The notes: a model not told the origin generated them from the sequence alone. A stretch of DNA of 64,000 nt from Burkholderia sp. Bp8963 (GCF_003854275.1 NZ_QTQP01000013.1:103600-167599), one strand, 5' to 3'. Shown: positions 48,396 to 57,248, counted from the stretch's first letter. Numbers and translations are program-made.

Positions 48396-49391
48396 TCAGA
48401 GAGCCTCCAGGAAGGCGAGCAACGGATCTGGAGGTTTGTAGCGTGTCGGTGCAACACCACTCGCCGTCGCGTGTGCGAGCGCGCGTTCCTTGAGTTGCAT
48501 GTCTGCGTGCAAATAGATCTGGGTAGTCTCGGAGGACTCGTGACCGAGCCAGAGCGCGATCACGGTCAGGTCGACGCCGTGATGCATCAGGCTCATCGCG
48601 GCCGTGTGCCGAAGCGTATGAGGCGTTATAGATTTCTTCTTCAGCGAGGGGCACGAGAGGCGCGCGATTTCGGCGTTGCGCGACACGAGTTGCTGAAGAG
48701 CATCGGCACTGAGATGACCACCGCGCGAACTGGGGAAGACCGGATCGCCTGGTTCGCCTGGTTGATACAGCAGCCACTGTTTCAGGACGGCAACTACATC
48801 CGGTCGCAGCGGAGTGCATCTCATCTTTCTGCCTTTGCCGAGGCAACGAACGTGGGCGCCTGTGCCTAGCGTCACATCCTGACGCCGGAGTGCGGTCAAT
48901 TCGCTATTGCGCAGACCCGTTTGAACCGCTACAAGAAGCAGCGTTCGGTCGCGGTTGCCGATCCAGTTTCGTGCGTCGGGCGCCCCTACCAGAGCGGCGG
49001 CCTCGCTCTCGGTCAGAAACTCAACCGGGCCGTGCTCGCAGCGTTTGGATGGGATTGCAAGAATGCGCTGACACTGCAGAAACAACGCAGGCTCGCTGAC
49101 TGCGACGAACCGGAAGAAGGCATGCACGGCGGCAAGCCGCGTGTTGCGTGTGCGCACCGAATTGCCTCTGCCGTGTTCGAGGTGCTGCAGGAATTCCTCG
49201 ATCAACGACACGTCGAAGTCCTCGATTCGCAGCTTTGACGGCGCGCGCCCGATATGCTGCGTGGCGAACGCCAGCAGCAGCCGGAACGTGTCACGGTAAC
49301 TTGCCACCGTATGCGAACTCAGACCTTGCTGCTCGAGCAGGCGCTGGGTGAAGAAGCGCTGAACGAGGGCTGGGAGGCTGGCGGCGCTCAC
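48396..49391 (-). CDS. ritC: RIT tyrosine recombinase C
   Basis: A 331-residue phage-integrase family recombinase. It has an N-terminal SAM-like DNA-binding domain (HTVASYRDTFRLLLAF). The catalytic domain carries the first Arg in TGLRNSEL, the HTLRH box, WLGHESSETTQIYLH with the last His/Trp position, and the nucleophilic Tyr in TQIYLH. The GTG start overlaps the stop of the middle recombinase (GTGA), so the three are translationally coupled. It is the last gene of the trio. The trio is thought to act together on the element ends. Confidence 0.87.
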   Translation of the reverse strand: MSAASLPALVQRFFTQRLLEQQGLSSHTVASYRDTFRLLLAFATQHIGRAPSKLRIEDFDVSLIEEFLQHLEHGRGNSVRTRNTRLAAVHAFFRFVAVSEPALFLQCQRILAIPSKRCEHGPVEFLTESEAAALVGAPDARNWIGNRDRTLLLVAVQTGLRNSELTALRRQDVTLGTGAHVRCLGKGRKMRCTPLRPDVVAVLKQWLLYQPGEPGDPVFPSSRGGHLSADALQQLVSRNAEIARLSCPSLKKKSITPHTLRHTAAMSLMHHGVDLTVIALWLGHESSETTQIYLHADMQLKERALAHATASGVAPTRYKPPDPLLAFLEAL

Positions 49392-50335
49392 GGCCGTTCT
49401 CCCGGACAGTCCTTGTCGAGATAGGCTGCCGCGAGTTCAAGCAACTCAGGAACCGCTTCGATGTACCAGTACGTAAGGCCGATGTTGACATGCCCGAGGT
49501 AGGCGGCAAGTTTCGGCAATTCCCGACTTACGTCCAGACCGGCGCGATACCATTCGACCAGCCTTCCAGTCGCGAAGCTATGTCGGAAGTCCTGGAGGCG
49601 CGGGCCGTAACCATCGCGCCCGTCCTCTGTCGCCGATCGCAGACCAACAGCGCGCGACATTCTGACGAACATGCTTCGCGCAGTGCCTGCCTTCAGGCGC
49701 TTGCCGCGCTCACTAACCAGGAATGCCTCGCTCAATCGTACAGGACAGAGTTGATCGCGTTTCCGGGCATAGTGTTCGAGTGCCACCCGGGAAGACTCTG
49801 CTACAGGAACAAAGCGGGATTTGCCAAACTTCGATTCTCGGATGGAGAGTATCCCGCTGACGAGGTCAACGTCGGACCGGTCCAACCGAAGCGCTTCGCC
49901 TGGCCTGAGGCCTGTCGCTACAAGAAGCCCTATGAGCGTCGAATAGGTCAGTGCTCGCATGCCGGTTCGGGATCGCAATTGAGCGGCGTGGGCCATAAGC
50001 AGATCAATTTCCTGCTCAGTGTAAATATGCGGGGCGTTGCGCCGTCTTCGGGCACTCAGGAGTCCTGCTGGAGGAATCTGGTTTCGATTGTCAATCACGT
50101 TCATCCATCTGGCGAATCCTCTCACTTGAGAGAGGCGCCGCCCCCAGGTAGCGCGTTCGACGAGTACGGGCGTCGTCGCCCAGCGCAGAGCCAGATCGGT
50201 TGTAACGAACTCGGCGCCTTCGCGCTCCAGCAGATCAACGAAATGACCGAGTGCCAAGGCAGGCTCATAGAATGACGCCCCGAGAGCACGGCGGACTGCC
50301 ACGTACCGGGCGAGAGACTCGCGAATCGCAGTCAT
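49388..50335 (-). CDS. ritB: RIT tyrosine recombinase B
   Basis: A 315-residue tyrosine recombinase. Catalytic positions are the Arg in TGLRPGEAL, a modified box QDFRH in which the first His is Gln, GH in LAAYLGHVN, and the Tyr in LTYWYIEA. The loss of the first His of HxxRH is notable and is not shared by the other two recombinases. The ATG at 50335 has a GGAGGT upstream and overlaps the stop of the first recombinase (ATGA). Confidence 0.87.
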   Translation of the reverse strand: MTAIRESLARYVAVRRALGASFYEPALALGHFVDLLEREGAEFVTTDLALRWATTPVLVERATWGRRLSQVRGFARWMNVIDNRNQIPPAGLLSARRRRNAPHIYTEQEIDLLMAHAAQLRSRTGMRALTYSTLIGLLVATGLRPGEALRLDRSDVDLVSGILSIRESKFGKSRFVPVAESSRVALEHYARKRDQLCPVRLSEAFLVSERGKRLKAGTARSMFVRMSRAVGLRSATEDGRDGYGPRLQDFRHSFATGRLVEWYRAGLDVSRELPKLAAYLGHVNIGLTYWYIEAVPELLELAAAYLDKDCPGERP

Positions 50336-51564
50336 ATTGCACCTCCCGCCGTGGGCCACGAACGCGCGACCCCGCGCAGGTCCTCAAACGCGACCTTTGC
50401 GTAGATCGCGGTACTGTCCTGTGAACGATGCCGCAAGACCTCGGCTATTTCCGCCATCGACGCACCGTGACGAATCATCGTCGTCGCCAGACCGTGACGA
50501 AACAGATGTGCGGCACCACGGCACGCGGGGCGGAAACCTGCACGTGCGAAGGCCTGACATACAATCTTGCCAATCGCCGCCGGTCCCGCCAGACCAACCC
50601 GGGGTGCCAATCTGCGAAGGAATACGTGCCGCGATGCACTTGCTCCGCGACCATCGCGGAGATAAGTAGCGATTGCTGCTCCGACCTCCGATGGCAGGGG
50701 GACGTGCTCCACCATCTGCCCCTTGCCATGAACGACGAGTTCCCCCGAACGCCAATGAATGTCGTCGAGCTGCATGGCAACTATTTCTCCGGCACGTAGA
50801 CCGAGCCGCGCCAACAACAGCAGAATTGCGTAGTCACGGCGCCCAGTCGGAGTCGACCAGTCTGCAGATGCAATGAGAGCTTCTTGCTGCTCAGGCGTGA
50901 GGAACGTCGGTACAGTTGACTGTCGCCACCTACGAACCGAAGGCACTGACTCATACAGGTCTCGGGCCGTATCGCCGCGCAGAAAGAGGAAATGGCAGAA
51001 CGAGCGAAGCGCAACTGCCATCAGCCGCGTGTACTCCGCCGATCGACCTTTGCTGTAAGCAAGAAAATGATCTCGGATCGTTACGGCGCAAAATGCATCT
51101 GGCAATATACTTCCGTCGCCGGCCGAGTGGCTGTCGAGAAAGTCGCGAATGAAGGGGCCGTAGACGAGCAGCGAGTTCTTCGCGAGTCCACGATCCTGCC
51201 TCAGATGGTCCAGGTATCGGCGATAAATGCGCGCAATCTCGGACTGGCCGCCCAACGTCGGCGAACACACAATGGCTTCCGCGCGCAGATAGGCAAGAAA
51301 CTGCCGTAAGGTGGGACGCGCACGCTGGACACGGTCTCGTGAAACGTCGATCATGCGATTCATAAAACGAGCCGTGACAGACTCATCGAGATCAATCAGG
51401 TCGATGTTCCTGTTCTTCATCCACCCAGAGAACGCACACAGGACTCTTCGTTTCTTGCGAAGCGATACCTCGGAATAGTGTGCCGTCCGTAGACGATCAA
51501 GAAATGCATCGATGTGATGGGCCGGCAGCCCGCCGGATTCGCTGACTGTGCGTGTCGCATTCAT
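50332..51564 (-). CDS. ritA: RIT tyrosine recombinase A
   Basis: A 410-residue tyrosine recombinase, the longest of the trio. It has an N-terminal helical domain with SLRKKRRVLCAFSGWM and a core-binding domain. The catalytic Arg is in LGLRAGEI, the box is HLFRH, then VLRHRSQDSTAIYAKV holds the last His and the Tyr. It is the first gene of the trio, reading inward from the right end of the element. The promoter should lie in 51565-51720, where a repeat of the TTATGCCGACA end motif is also found (about 51613). Confidence 0.87.
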   Translation of the reverse strand: MNATRTVSESGGLPAHHIDAFLDRLRTAHYSEVSLRKKRRVLCAFSGWMKNRNIDLIDLDESVTARFMNRMIDVSRDRVQRARPTLRQFLAYLRAEAIVCSPTLGGQSEIARIYRRYLDHLRQDRGLAKNSLLVYGPFIRDFLDSHSAGDGSILPDAFCAVTIRDHFLAYSKGRSAEYTRLMAVALRSFCHFLFLRGDTARDLYESVPSVRRWRQSTVPTFLTPEQQEALIASADWSTPTGRRDYAILLLLARLGLRAGEIVAMQLDDIHWRSGELVVHGKGQMVEHVPLPSEVGAAIATYLRDGRGASASRHVFLRRLAPRVGLAGPAAIGKIVCQAFARAGFRPACRGAAHLFRHGLATTMIRHGASMAEIAEVLRHRSQDSTAIYAKVAFEDLRGVARSWPTAGGAI

Positions 51565-51662
51565 CTGATCTCTCCTGGCCAGCGCGATAGCCAGCCTGAG
51601 AAAATCATACGTTTATGCCGACACAGCGATCATGAAAGGCCATACCCACCGCCACGCGTATG

Positions 51663-51694
51663 CATGACGCGGCATAATCGGGGAGTCGGCATAA
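51663..51694. repeat. RIT terminal inverted repeat, right
   Basis: A 32-base sequence beginning CATGACGCGG and ending GGCATAA, the exact reverse complement of the left repeat at 48303-48334. Confidence 0.9.
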
Positions 51695-51699
51695 CTGGG

Positions 51700-51721
51700 T
51701 TCATGCCGCTAGCGGCATGAA
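51700..51721. repeat. Perfect palindrome at the right RIT boundary
   Basis: A 22-base perfect palindrome centred on GCTAGC, with half-site TTCATGCCGC. It lies between the right terminal repeat and the AGCCA duplication. No equivalent is found at the left end, where the terminal repeat meets the duplication almost directly. Confidence 0.8.
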
Positions 51722-53024
51722 GCCAGTTATTATCGATTGGCACGTGCCCATCGACCAGATAACGCGTAAGTGCCTCCCAGCGCCTGAGGCTGTAGTCGAG
51801 CGCTTTGGCGATCGCCGATCCCTCGGAGACGAGTTTGCGTTGGGCGAGCATCCATTGATGTAACGCATCGGCGATCGGCCGAGCGCGCTCTTGGCGCACT
51901 TCACGTCTGTGATCGGGTGTGGGTTCTGCAACATCGCGCTCGACCGCGTAAAGTTCGCCGAAGTATTTCAGCGCCTGTTCAGCGATTTCACTCTTGTTGC
52001 TGGCGTGCAGCTCAAAGAACTTGCGTCTTGCATGGGCGACACATGCGATCTCGGTGATACCCAACTCGAATCCGGCTTTGTAGCCGCTGTGATCGTCACA
52101 TACCAGCTTGCCGCGCCAGTCACCGAGGAACTTGCGAGCATGTTCGCCCGCGCGGCTATCGGCGAACTCGTAGACGACGGCGCGCACGTCAGAGAATTGC
52201 GTGGTGGCGTATGCCCACACGTACGCGCGCTGCGTCTTTCCTTTGCCGGGAACGAGCATTTGCACCGGCGTCTCGTCGGCATGCAGCACGTCGTGCTGCA
52301 GAAGCACCTCGCGAAGCGCGTCGACCAGCGGCTGTAATCGCACGCCGCATACGCCGACCCACTCGCCCAGCGTTGACTGGGGGATGGCAAGACCCGCGCG
52401 TTCAAAGATGCGTTCTTGACGGTACAACGGCAAGTGATCGCCGTACTTCGCGACCAACACTTGGGCGAGCAACCCGACGGTGGGAATGCCCTTGTCGATC
52501 ACATGGGGCGGCACAGGTGCCTGAATCAGCGTCTCGCATGCCTTGCAGGCCCATTTACCGCGGATGTGACGCTCGACCGTGAACACCCCCGGCGTATAGT
52601 CCAGCTTCTCGCTGATGTCCTCGCCGATACGCACTCGCTGGCAACCGCAGGCGCACGTGATGTCGTCGGGCTCATGGTGGACGTCGGTGCGCGGCAGGTG
52701 TGCCGGCAACGGTGCACGCTTGGGCTGCGGGCGCTGCTTGTCCTCGGGCGTCTTCGACTGCAACTGCTCGAGTTCGATTTCCAGTGCAGCCAGGTCGGCG
52801 TCGATGGCCTCGTTCAGCAAGCTCATCTGCTCGACGTTCAGTTGCTCGCTGCGCTTGCCGAAATGCAGGCGCCTGAGCGTAGCAATCTCGTGCGTGAGCT
52901 GGTCGATACGCGTCTGACGGTAGTGCAGTTCCCGCTCGTTCTCGCCGACCTGAGCCATCAACTGCGCAGCCAGCGTGCGCAGCTCGTCGGGGCTCATAGC
53001 GTCGAGATTGGCGGGTAGGTTCAT
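51721..53024 (-). pseudogene. IS66 transposase TnpC, 5' part
   Basis: The first 434 codons or so of an IS66 TnpC: a leucine-rich coiled coil, CACGCQRVRIGEDISEKLDY, the zinc-finger-like WACKACETLIQAP, and the transposase core with DVLHADETPVQML and LVCDDHSGYKAGF as DDE positions. The start at 53024 follows tnpB by 62 bases. The frame ends inside the RIT insertion after VPIDNNWL, so no active transposase is made. Confidence 0.87.
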
Positions 53025-53086
53025 GCAGGCAGTCTGCCAGAACCCACCGCGCCGCGGAAGCAAGCCGGTTTACGGCTTTAGGGACA

Positions 53087-53422
53087 TTACACGACCGTGA
53101 TCGCGTGATCGTGGGCGAGCGTGCGCCAGGGCAGCCCCATCACCAGCGCCTGCAATTGCTCGGGGTTGAGCGCGGTGGCGATCATCAGATTCCCATTCGT
53201 CCAGACGAACCGCCCCTTGTTCAGGCGCCGAGCGGCCAGCCAGATACCCAAGCTGTCATAGACGAGCACCTTCATCCGTGTCGAGTTCTTGTTGGCGAAC
53301 AAGTACGCGTGATGCGGGCGCGCCGAGCCGAAGACCTTGACGACACGCGCGAGGATCGTCTCCGTGCCGGCGCGCATATCCAGCGGTTCGGTCGCCAACC
53401 AAATCGCCTCGATGCGAATCAC
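53087..53422 (-). CDS. tnpB: IS66 accessory protein TnpB
   Basis: A 111-residue IS66 Orf2-type protein: IWLATEPLDMRAGTETILARV, HHAYLFANKNSTRMKVLVYD, GIWLAARRLNKGRFVW. The GTG start overlaps the tnpA stop (GTGA). It appears intact. Its function in transposition is accessory and poorly defined. Confidence 0.87.
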   Translation of the reverse strand: MIRIEAIWLATEPLDMRAGTETILARVVKVFGSARPHHAYLFANKNSTRMKVLVYDSLGIWLAARRLNKGRFVWTNGNLMIATALNPEQLQALVMGLPWRTLAHDHAITVV

Positions 53423-53811
53423 CGCAGCCAGCCTTGCAGCCACGCGCTGCAGTCGCCGGCGGCCGACAACGGCCAACGCACCGTGATCGTCGTTGCCCCA
53501 CGGCGCACTTCCACCTCGATTGCGCCAGATGCCGGTGCTGTGCTCGGCGGCGCCGCGAGCTGTAGCGGAACAAATTCCGCAGGCGACGCATCGGTTGAAT
53601 GACTGGCTTGTGCACCGCCTTGGCACTTGGCTTGCCGGGTGATCCACGTGCGGACCAAATTGGCATTGAGGCGATAGTGCAGCGCCACCGCTGCGATTGA
53701 TACGTGCGGCTGCATCGCCGCACGCATCACTTCCGCCTTGAATTCTTTGCTATGCCGGCGGCGGCGCACCGGCTGCACGGCGACTTCGGGATTCGCTGCG
53801 AGTTCTTCCAT
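53419..53811 (-). CDS. tnpA: IS66 TnpA (helix-turn-helix)
   Basis: A 130-residue IS66 TnpA. The basic helix-turn-helix region RRRHSKEFKAEVMRAAMQP, VSIAAVALHYRLNANLVRTWI is at the N-terminus and the C-terminal half is variable. The start is taken at ATG 53811, with a GTG at 53820 possible. An inverted repeat precedes it, as in IS66-A. It appears intact. Confidence 0.84.
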   Translation of the reverse strand: MEELAANPEVAVQPVRRRRHSKEFKAEVMRAAMQPHVSIAAVALHYRLNANLVRTWITRQAKCQGGAQASHSTDASPAEFVPLQLAAPPSTAPASGAIEVEVRRGATTITVRWPLSAAGDCSAWLQGWLR

Positions 53812-53896
53812 CGTGTACACCTGTCCATTAAAAGTTGTTAATGGACACGATGCTCGCGTCAGAACTCCTGCGCTTCAAGGCGCCTTTGCCGGGCGC

Positions 53897-54201
53897 TTAC
53901 GTTGGATCGGATCGCCAAGCATCCTCATTCCTAGCGTTTGGATCGTACGGGTCAGAAGAATACGCCACGACGACATGGTGACCCGCGGTTACCTTAAGGC
54001 ATTTTCGAGTCCCACCAAGTATGGACATGACTCGCCTCCCATCAAGACGGATGTTAGCAGGTCGAATATTGAGAACCCCGCCATCTTCCGCACGCGAAAA
54101 ACAAATTAATCCACTGCCAGCGAAAGATTGACCAGAACAAAAAAGAGTGCCCCAAACAGAATAATTCGCTTTGTGAGCAATCTCCCCGTAGCTAGATTCA
54201 T
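53897..54201 (-). pseudogene. Small exported protein, frameshifted and truncated by IS66
   Basis: An ATG at 54201 with GGAGTG upstream opens a signal peptide (RLLTKRIILFGALFFVLVNLSLA) that stops at 54106. The mature domain continues in another frame: CFSRAEDGGVLNIRPANIRL, then KVTAGHHVVVAYSSDPYDP, a small beta-rich lipoprotein-like domain. That frame ends at the IS66 terminus, whose GTAA gives the stop. The gene is broken by a frameshift near 54110 and by the insertion. Composition is AT-rich compared with its neighbours. Confidence 0.5.
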
Positions 54202-54303
54202 ACTGCACTCCTTTCCTGGGTAGAATCCATTCGCTCAGATCAAGGGCATGCAACTCCTCCGAACTACCTTTGCGCGCTCACTTAATACAGTCAGCAGACG
54301 CAA

Positions 54304-55137
54304 ATGCTGATGCGGGTCTGCCAAATGATGATGTTTGCGCTGACCGATGCGGTCGGCCAGTCACCGGGCAAGCGCCTGATGAAGATCAAGGTGATCATCT
54401 ACGGCAGCACGGGTGGTTCGCTCACGCGTGCCGGCGCCTGGCTGCGCTATGCGGTAATCGCGGTGCCGACGGTGCTGTTCGGGATCGCTTTCATCGACGT
54501 ACCCGCCGCGTATCCGGTGCAGTACGCGTCGATGCCGGTCATCTGGAAACTCAACGGCTTCGTCATCTTCCGGTGGACCTTCGCGCTGGGTTACCTCATG
54601 ATCTTCAACCGCCGTGACCGGCGCTCGTTGCAGGATTTCGCCACGTCGAGCGTGGTGGTGCCGGTGGCCGTCAGCGGCCTCGCGCCGCGACCGATGGCGA
54701 AGCGGCACTGGGCCGCTATGGGCGTGGGCGCGGTGGTCGTGGGAGTCGGGTGCATGGCGCTCAACCGTTGGGTCTCGCACCTTCTGGTGCCGTACAGCGA
54801 ATCCGTACTGCGCGCGATGTCGACCGTGAAGGGCGTCCGCTACAGCGGTGTCACGGTAAGCAACGTCAGGATGGCGCGGCAGTCGTACCAGCAGACGACG
54901 ATCACGGTGGGCGCAACCGATCCGGGACTCGTTAGCGAAGACGGCGTGCGCGAGGTTGCGAACCTCGCGTTTCGCGCGGCGCCTGAACTCGCAACGCAAC
55001 AGTTCGTCGCGGTCGTGTGCCAGCAGCGTGCGACGCTTGGCATCGGCAGCTGGACGCGCGGGTACTCACGCGCGCTGACCCCGCAACAATGGGCGACCCA
55101 GGCTGGCGTGGCGGTGCCCGGCGCCGGACGCGGCTAG
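54304..55137 (+). CDS. RDD-domain membrane protein, 5'-truncated
   Basis: About 277 residues. The RDD-type segment VGQSPGKRLMKIKVI..LTRAGAWLRYAVIAVPTVLFG is present, with about three further membrane helices (a VIFRWTFALGYLMIF pair and AAMGVGAVVVGVGCMAL). A soluble C-terminal domain follows. RDD proteins usually have a first membrane helix before the GQTPGK-like motif. Here that part is missing and the frame begins only 15 residues before it, so the gene is probably truncated by the rearrangement that brought in the mobile elements. Function unknown. Confidence 0.6.
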   Translation: MLMRVCQMMMFALTDAVGQSPGKRLMKIKVIIYGSTGGSLTRAGAWLRYAVIAVPTVLFGIAFIDVPAAYPVQYASMPVIWKLNGFVIFRWTFALGYLMIFNRRDRRSLQDFATSSVVVPVAVSGLAPRPMAKRHWAAMGVGAVVVGVGCMALNRWVSHLLVPYSESVLRAMSTVKGVRYSGVTVSNVRMARQSYQQTTITVGATDPGLVSEDGVREVANLAFRAAPELATQQFVAVVCQQRATLGIGSWTRGYSRALTPQQWATQAGVAVPGAGRG

Positions 55138-55470
55138 CCTCGTCGGCCAGCGTTCAATGCGGCGCGGCCTATGCGCTCCTTCGTCGATACCAGGCTGGTC
55201 GAAAGCACGAACGCGTCGGGTTTCAGTCATTTGTAGCTGTCGAGCGAGCGTCGCTTAATGGCCGAACCCGGAAGTTCGGCGCCGGGTATCGATCGTGCGC
55301 TGCAGCACCAGCCGCCAACTTCCGAATCCGACCCGCAACGGCCGTTCACGATCTCGTGGCATCAATGGCCGTTTCGTGGGGTATAGCGGCCCGCGGGTGC
55401 ATTGGGCCGGGGTTTCCAAAGTTGTCTCGGTCAATGTCCCGATGTGACCGCGCTGCTGTCGGCCGGGGTT
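55138..55470. other. Gap between RDD gene and SDR gene
   Basis: No gene seen in 333 bases. It contains one copy (55259-55277) of the 19-base sequence TGGCCGAACCCGGAAGTTC, found again at 63711-63729. Confidence 0.5.
55259..55277 (+). repeat. 19-bp dispersed repeat, copy 1
   Basis: TGGCCGAACCCGGAAGTTC is identical to 63711-63729. Both copies lie in gene-free stretches bordering the block of small regulator/enzyme genes. Confidence 0.6.
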
Positions 55471-56262
55471 TTAAAAGGCGCTCTTTATAACGCCCCCATC
55501 GGCTCGCAACGCGGCTCCCGTTGTGGCCGATGAAAGCGGACTGGCGATATAGGCCACGAGCGACGCAACCTCCTGCGGCGAACCGAATCGCTTGATGAGC
55601 GATGTGGGGCGGACCCTCTCGAAGAACTCCTGTTCGAACGCTTCAAACGATTTGCCGTCGGCGCTTGCAAGAGCCTCCACGAACTCGCCCACGCCACGCG
55701 ATTTCGTCGGCCCCGGCAGCACGCTATTGACTGTAATGCCAGTGCCGGCAACGGCTTCGGCGAGCCCGCGCGACACGGCAATCTGCGCGGCTTTCGTCAT
55801 CCCGTAGTGGATCATTTCGGCTGGAATCTGCACGCCGCTTTCGCTCGAAATGAAAATAATGCGCCCCCAGTTGGCACGCTTCATCGCGGGCAGAAACAGG
55901 CGAGCGAGGCGTACACCGCTCAACACGTTGACGTCGAAGAAACGCGACCAGTCGGCATCGGGGATCTCCTCGAACGGTTTAGGCTCGAAGATACCGAGGT
56001 TGTTGACGAGGATTTCGACGTCCGGATAGCGCGTTGCGAGTTCATCGGCCGCCGCAGCTGTGCCAAGATCGCCCGCAAAACCCGATACATCGCTGCCCGT
56101 CTCGGCTTTTAGTTGTGCGACCACGTCATTCACCGATGACTGCGAGCGGCCATTCACGATCACGCGCGCGCCCTCCCGCGCCAAAGTGCTGGCGATAGCG
56201 AAGCCAATGCCTGCGGTGCTGCCGCTTACCAATGCGAGTTTGCCTTGCAGATTCAGGTTCAT
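55471..56262 (-). CDS. SDR-family NAD(P)-dependent oxidoreductase
   Basis: A 263-residue classical short-chain dehydrogenase. It has the cofactor motif SGSTAGIGFAIA, NNLGIF in place of NNAG, the Ser in FISSESG, the catalytic pair HYGMTKAA (YxxxK) and C-terminal DGG. The start at 56262 has AGGAAA upstream. It lies downstream of a second SDR gene on the same strand, divergent from a LysR regulator, so the two are likely co-transcribed. Substrate unknown. Confidence 0.88.
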   Translation of the reverse strand: MNLNLQGKLALVSGSTAGIGFAIASTLAREGARVIVNGRSQSSVNDVVAQLKAETGSDVSGFAGDLGTAAAADELATRYPDVEILVNNLGIFEPKPFEEIPDADWSRFFDVNVLSGVRLARLFLPAMKRANWGRIIFISSESGVQIPAEMIHYGMTKAAQIAVSRGLAEAVAGTGITVNSVLPGPTKSRGVGEFVEALASADGKSFEAFEQEFFERVRPTSLIKRFGSPQEVASLVAYIASPLSSATTGAALRADGGVIKSAF

Positions 56263-56342
56263 GAGTCGTTTCCTTTTTGCATGAGTGGAGTAAAACTGGC
56301 GGCATCGCCTCGTATGAATCAGATGCCGACTGCGGAGAGAGA

Positions 56343-57107
56343 TCACGTCCGGGTAATGGACGCGCCACCGTCGACGAGTGATGCCGTACCGGTCACAAAT
56401 GACGAATCGTCTGACGCGAGATACAGCACCGACCGGGCAAGTTCCTCCGGCTTTGCAACGCGCTTGAGCGCATGCAGGCCCGTGACGAACGCCTGCGATT
56501 CGTGGGTGTCGTTCATACCGCGATACATGTCCGTGTCGACGGCGCCCGGCAACACCGCGTTCACGCGCACGCCTTGCGCGCCATATTCGGCAGCCAGTGC
56601 CTGCGTCAAGCCGATCAGGCCGGCCTTGCTCGCCGCGTAGGCCGCCGTGCCAGGAAACGCGAACGAGTAACCGACGAACGTCGACGTGAAGATGATCGAT
56701 CCGCCGCCTTGCTTCACCATTTCCGGAATCTGATGTTTCGCGCCAAGGAAGGCGCTCGTCAGATTGGTCGACAGCGCGGCATTCCAGCCTGCTTCGGAAA
56801 TACCGGTGCTCGGCCCCATCTCGCCGAGCGTACCGGCGTTGTTGTAGGCAATGTCCAGGCGGCCGAAGCGGCTCACCGCGAGCGCGACCAGCGCCTTCGC
56901 GAAGTCCTCCGATTGCACGTCACCCGCCAGATATGCGGCTTCGCCGCCTTCGCTGACGATCTCCGCAGCGAGCGTTTCAAGTTCCGCCGCGCGCCGCGCC
57001 GCGAGGACCACCTTGGCGCCTTCCTTCGCGAACAGCTTTGCAGTCGCACGGCCAATTCCTGCGCTGGCACCCGTGACGATCGCGACCTTTTCTGTCAAGC
57101 GTTGCAT
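56343..57107 (-). CDS. SDR-family oxidoreductase
   Basis: A 254-residue classical SDR: VTGASAGIGRATA cofactor motif, YNNAGTLG, the Ser/Thr in IIFTSTFVG, YAASKAG (YxxxK) and VDGGAS at the C-terminus. GGAG precedes the ATG at 57107. It is the first gene of the pair divergent from LysR. In many Burkholderia such an SDR pair is induced by its LysR partner in response to a small carbonyl compound; here this is inferred only. Confidence 0.88.
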   Translation of the reverse strand: MQRLTEKVAIVTGASAGIGRATAKLFAKEGAKVVLAARRAAELETLAAEIVSEGGEAAYLAGDVQSEDFAKALVALAVSRFGRLDIAYNNAGTLGEMGPSTGISEAGWNAALSTNLTSAFLGAKHQIPEMVKQGGGSIIFTSTFVGYSFAFPGTAAYAASKAGLIGLTQALAAEYGAQGVRVNAVLPGAVDTDMYRGMNDTHESQAFVTGLHALKRVAKPEELARSVLYLASDDSSFVTGTASLVDGGASITRT

Positions 57108-57182
57108 TGTCAATCTCCTGATGGACTTCATCGGCCAGTGCCCTATGCGTTGGCCCGTGGAAAGCAATATAGGCTTCAGTTC

Positions 57183-57217
57183 TGATAGCAGAAAGGTCCT
57201 AAAATATGGTTCTATCA
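57183..57217. promoter_or_regulatory. Candidate LysR-type operator
   Basis: TGATAG and CTATCA form a dyad 23 bases apart in the 141-base gap between the divergent SDR and LysR genes, in an AT-rich stretch. This is the usual position of a LysR binding region; the match is short. Confidence 0.3.
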
Positions 57218-57248
57218 TTCAGCTTTTGTGAATGAACCGAGGTGTTTG

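Larger units (their letters stand above)
48302..51720 (-). mobile_element. RIT (recombinase in trio) element
   Basis: A 3419-bp element bounded by perfect 32-bp inverted repeats (48303-48334 and 51663-51694), with a further 26 bases containing a palindrome at the right end. It carries three tyrosine recombinase genes on one strand with 4-base overlaps, the defining layout of RIT elements. A 5-bp direct duplication AGCCA (48297-48301 and 51721-51725) flanks it. Removing the element plus one AGCCA restores the IS66 tnpC reading frame. Confidence 0.88.
48025..53900 (-). mobile_element. IS66-family insertion sequence B, interrupted by a RIT element
   Basis: The terminal inverted repeats are imperfect: GTAAGCACCCGGCGAAGGC at the left end and, on the other strand at the right end, GTAAGCGCCCGGCAAAGGC. 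Between them lie tnpA, tnpB and tnpC on the minus strand, the standard IS66 order. tnpC is split by a 3.4-kb insertion. The 8 bases flanking the two ends differ (GTTGAGGC and GTTGGATC), so no target duplication is preserved. Confidence 0.85.
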
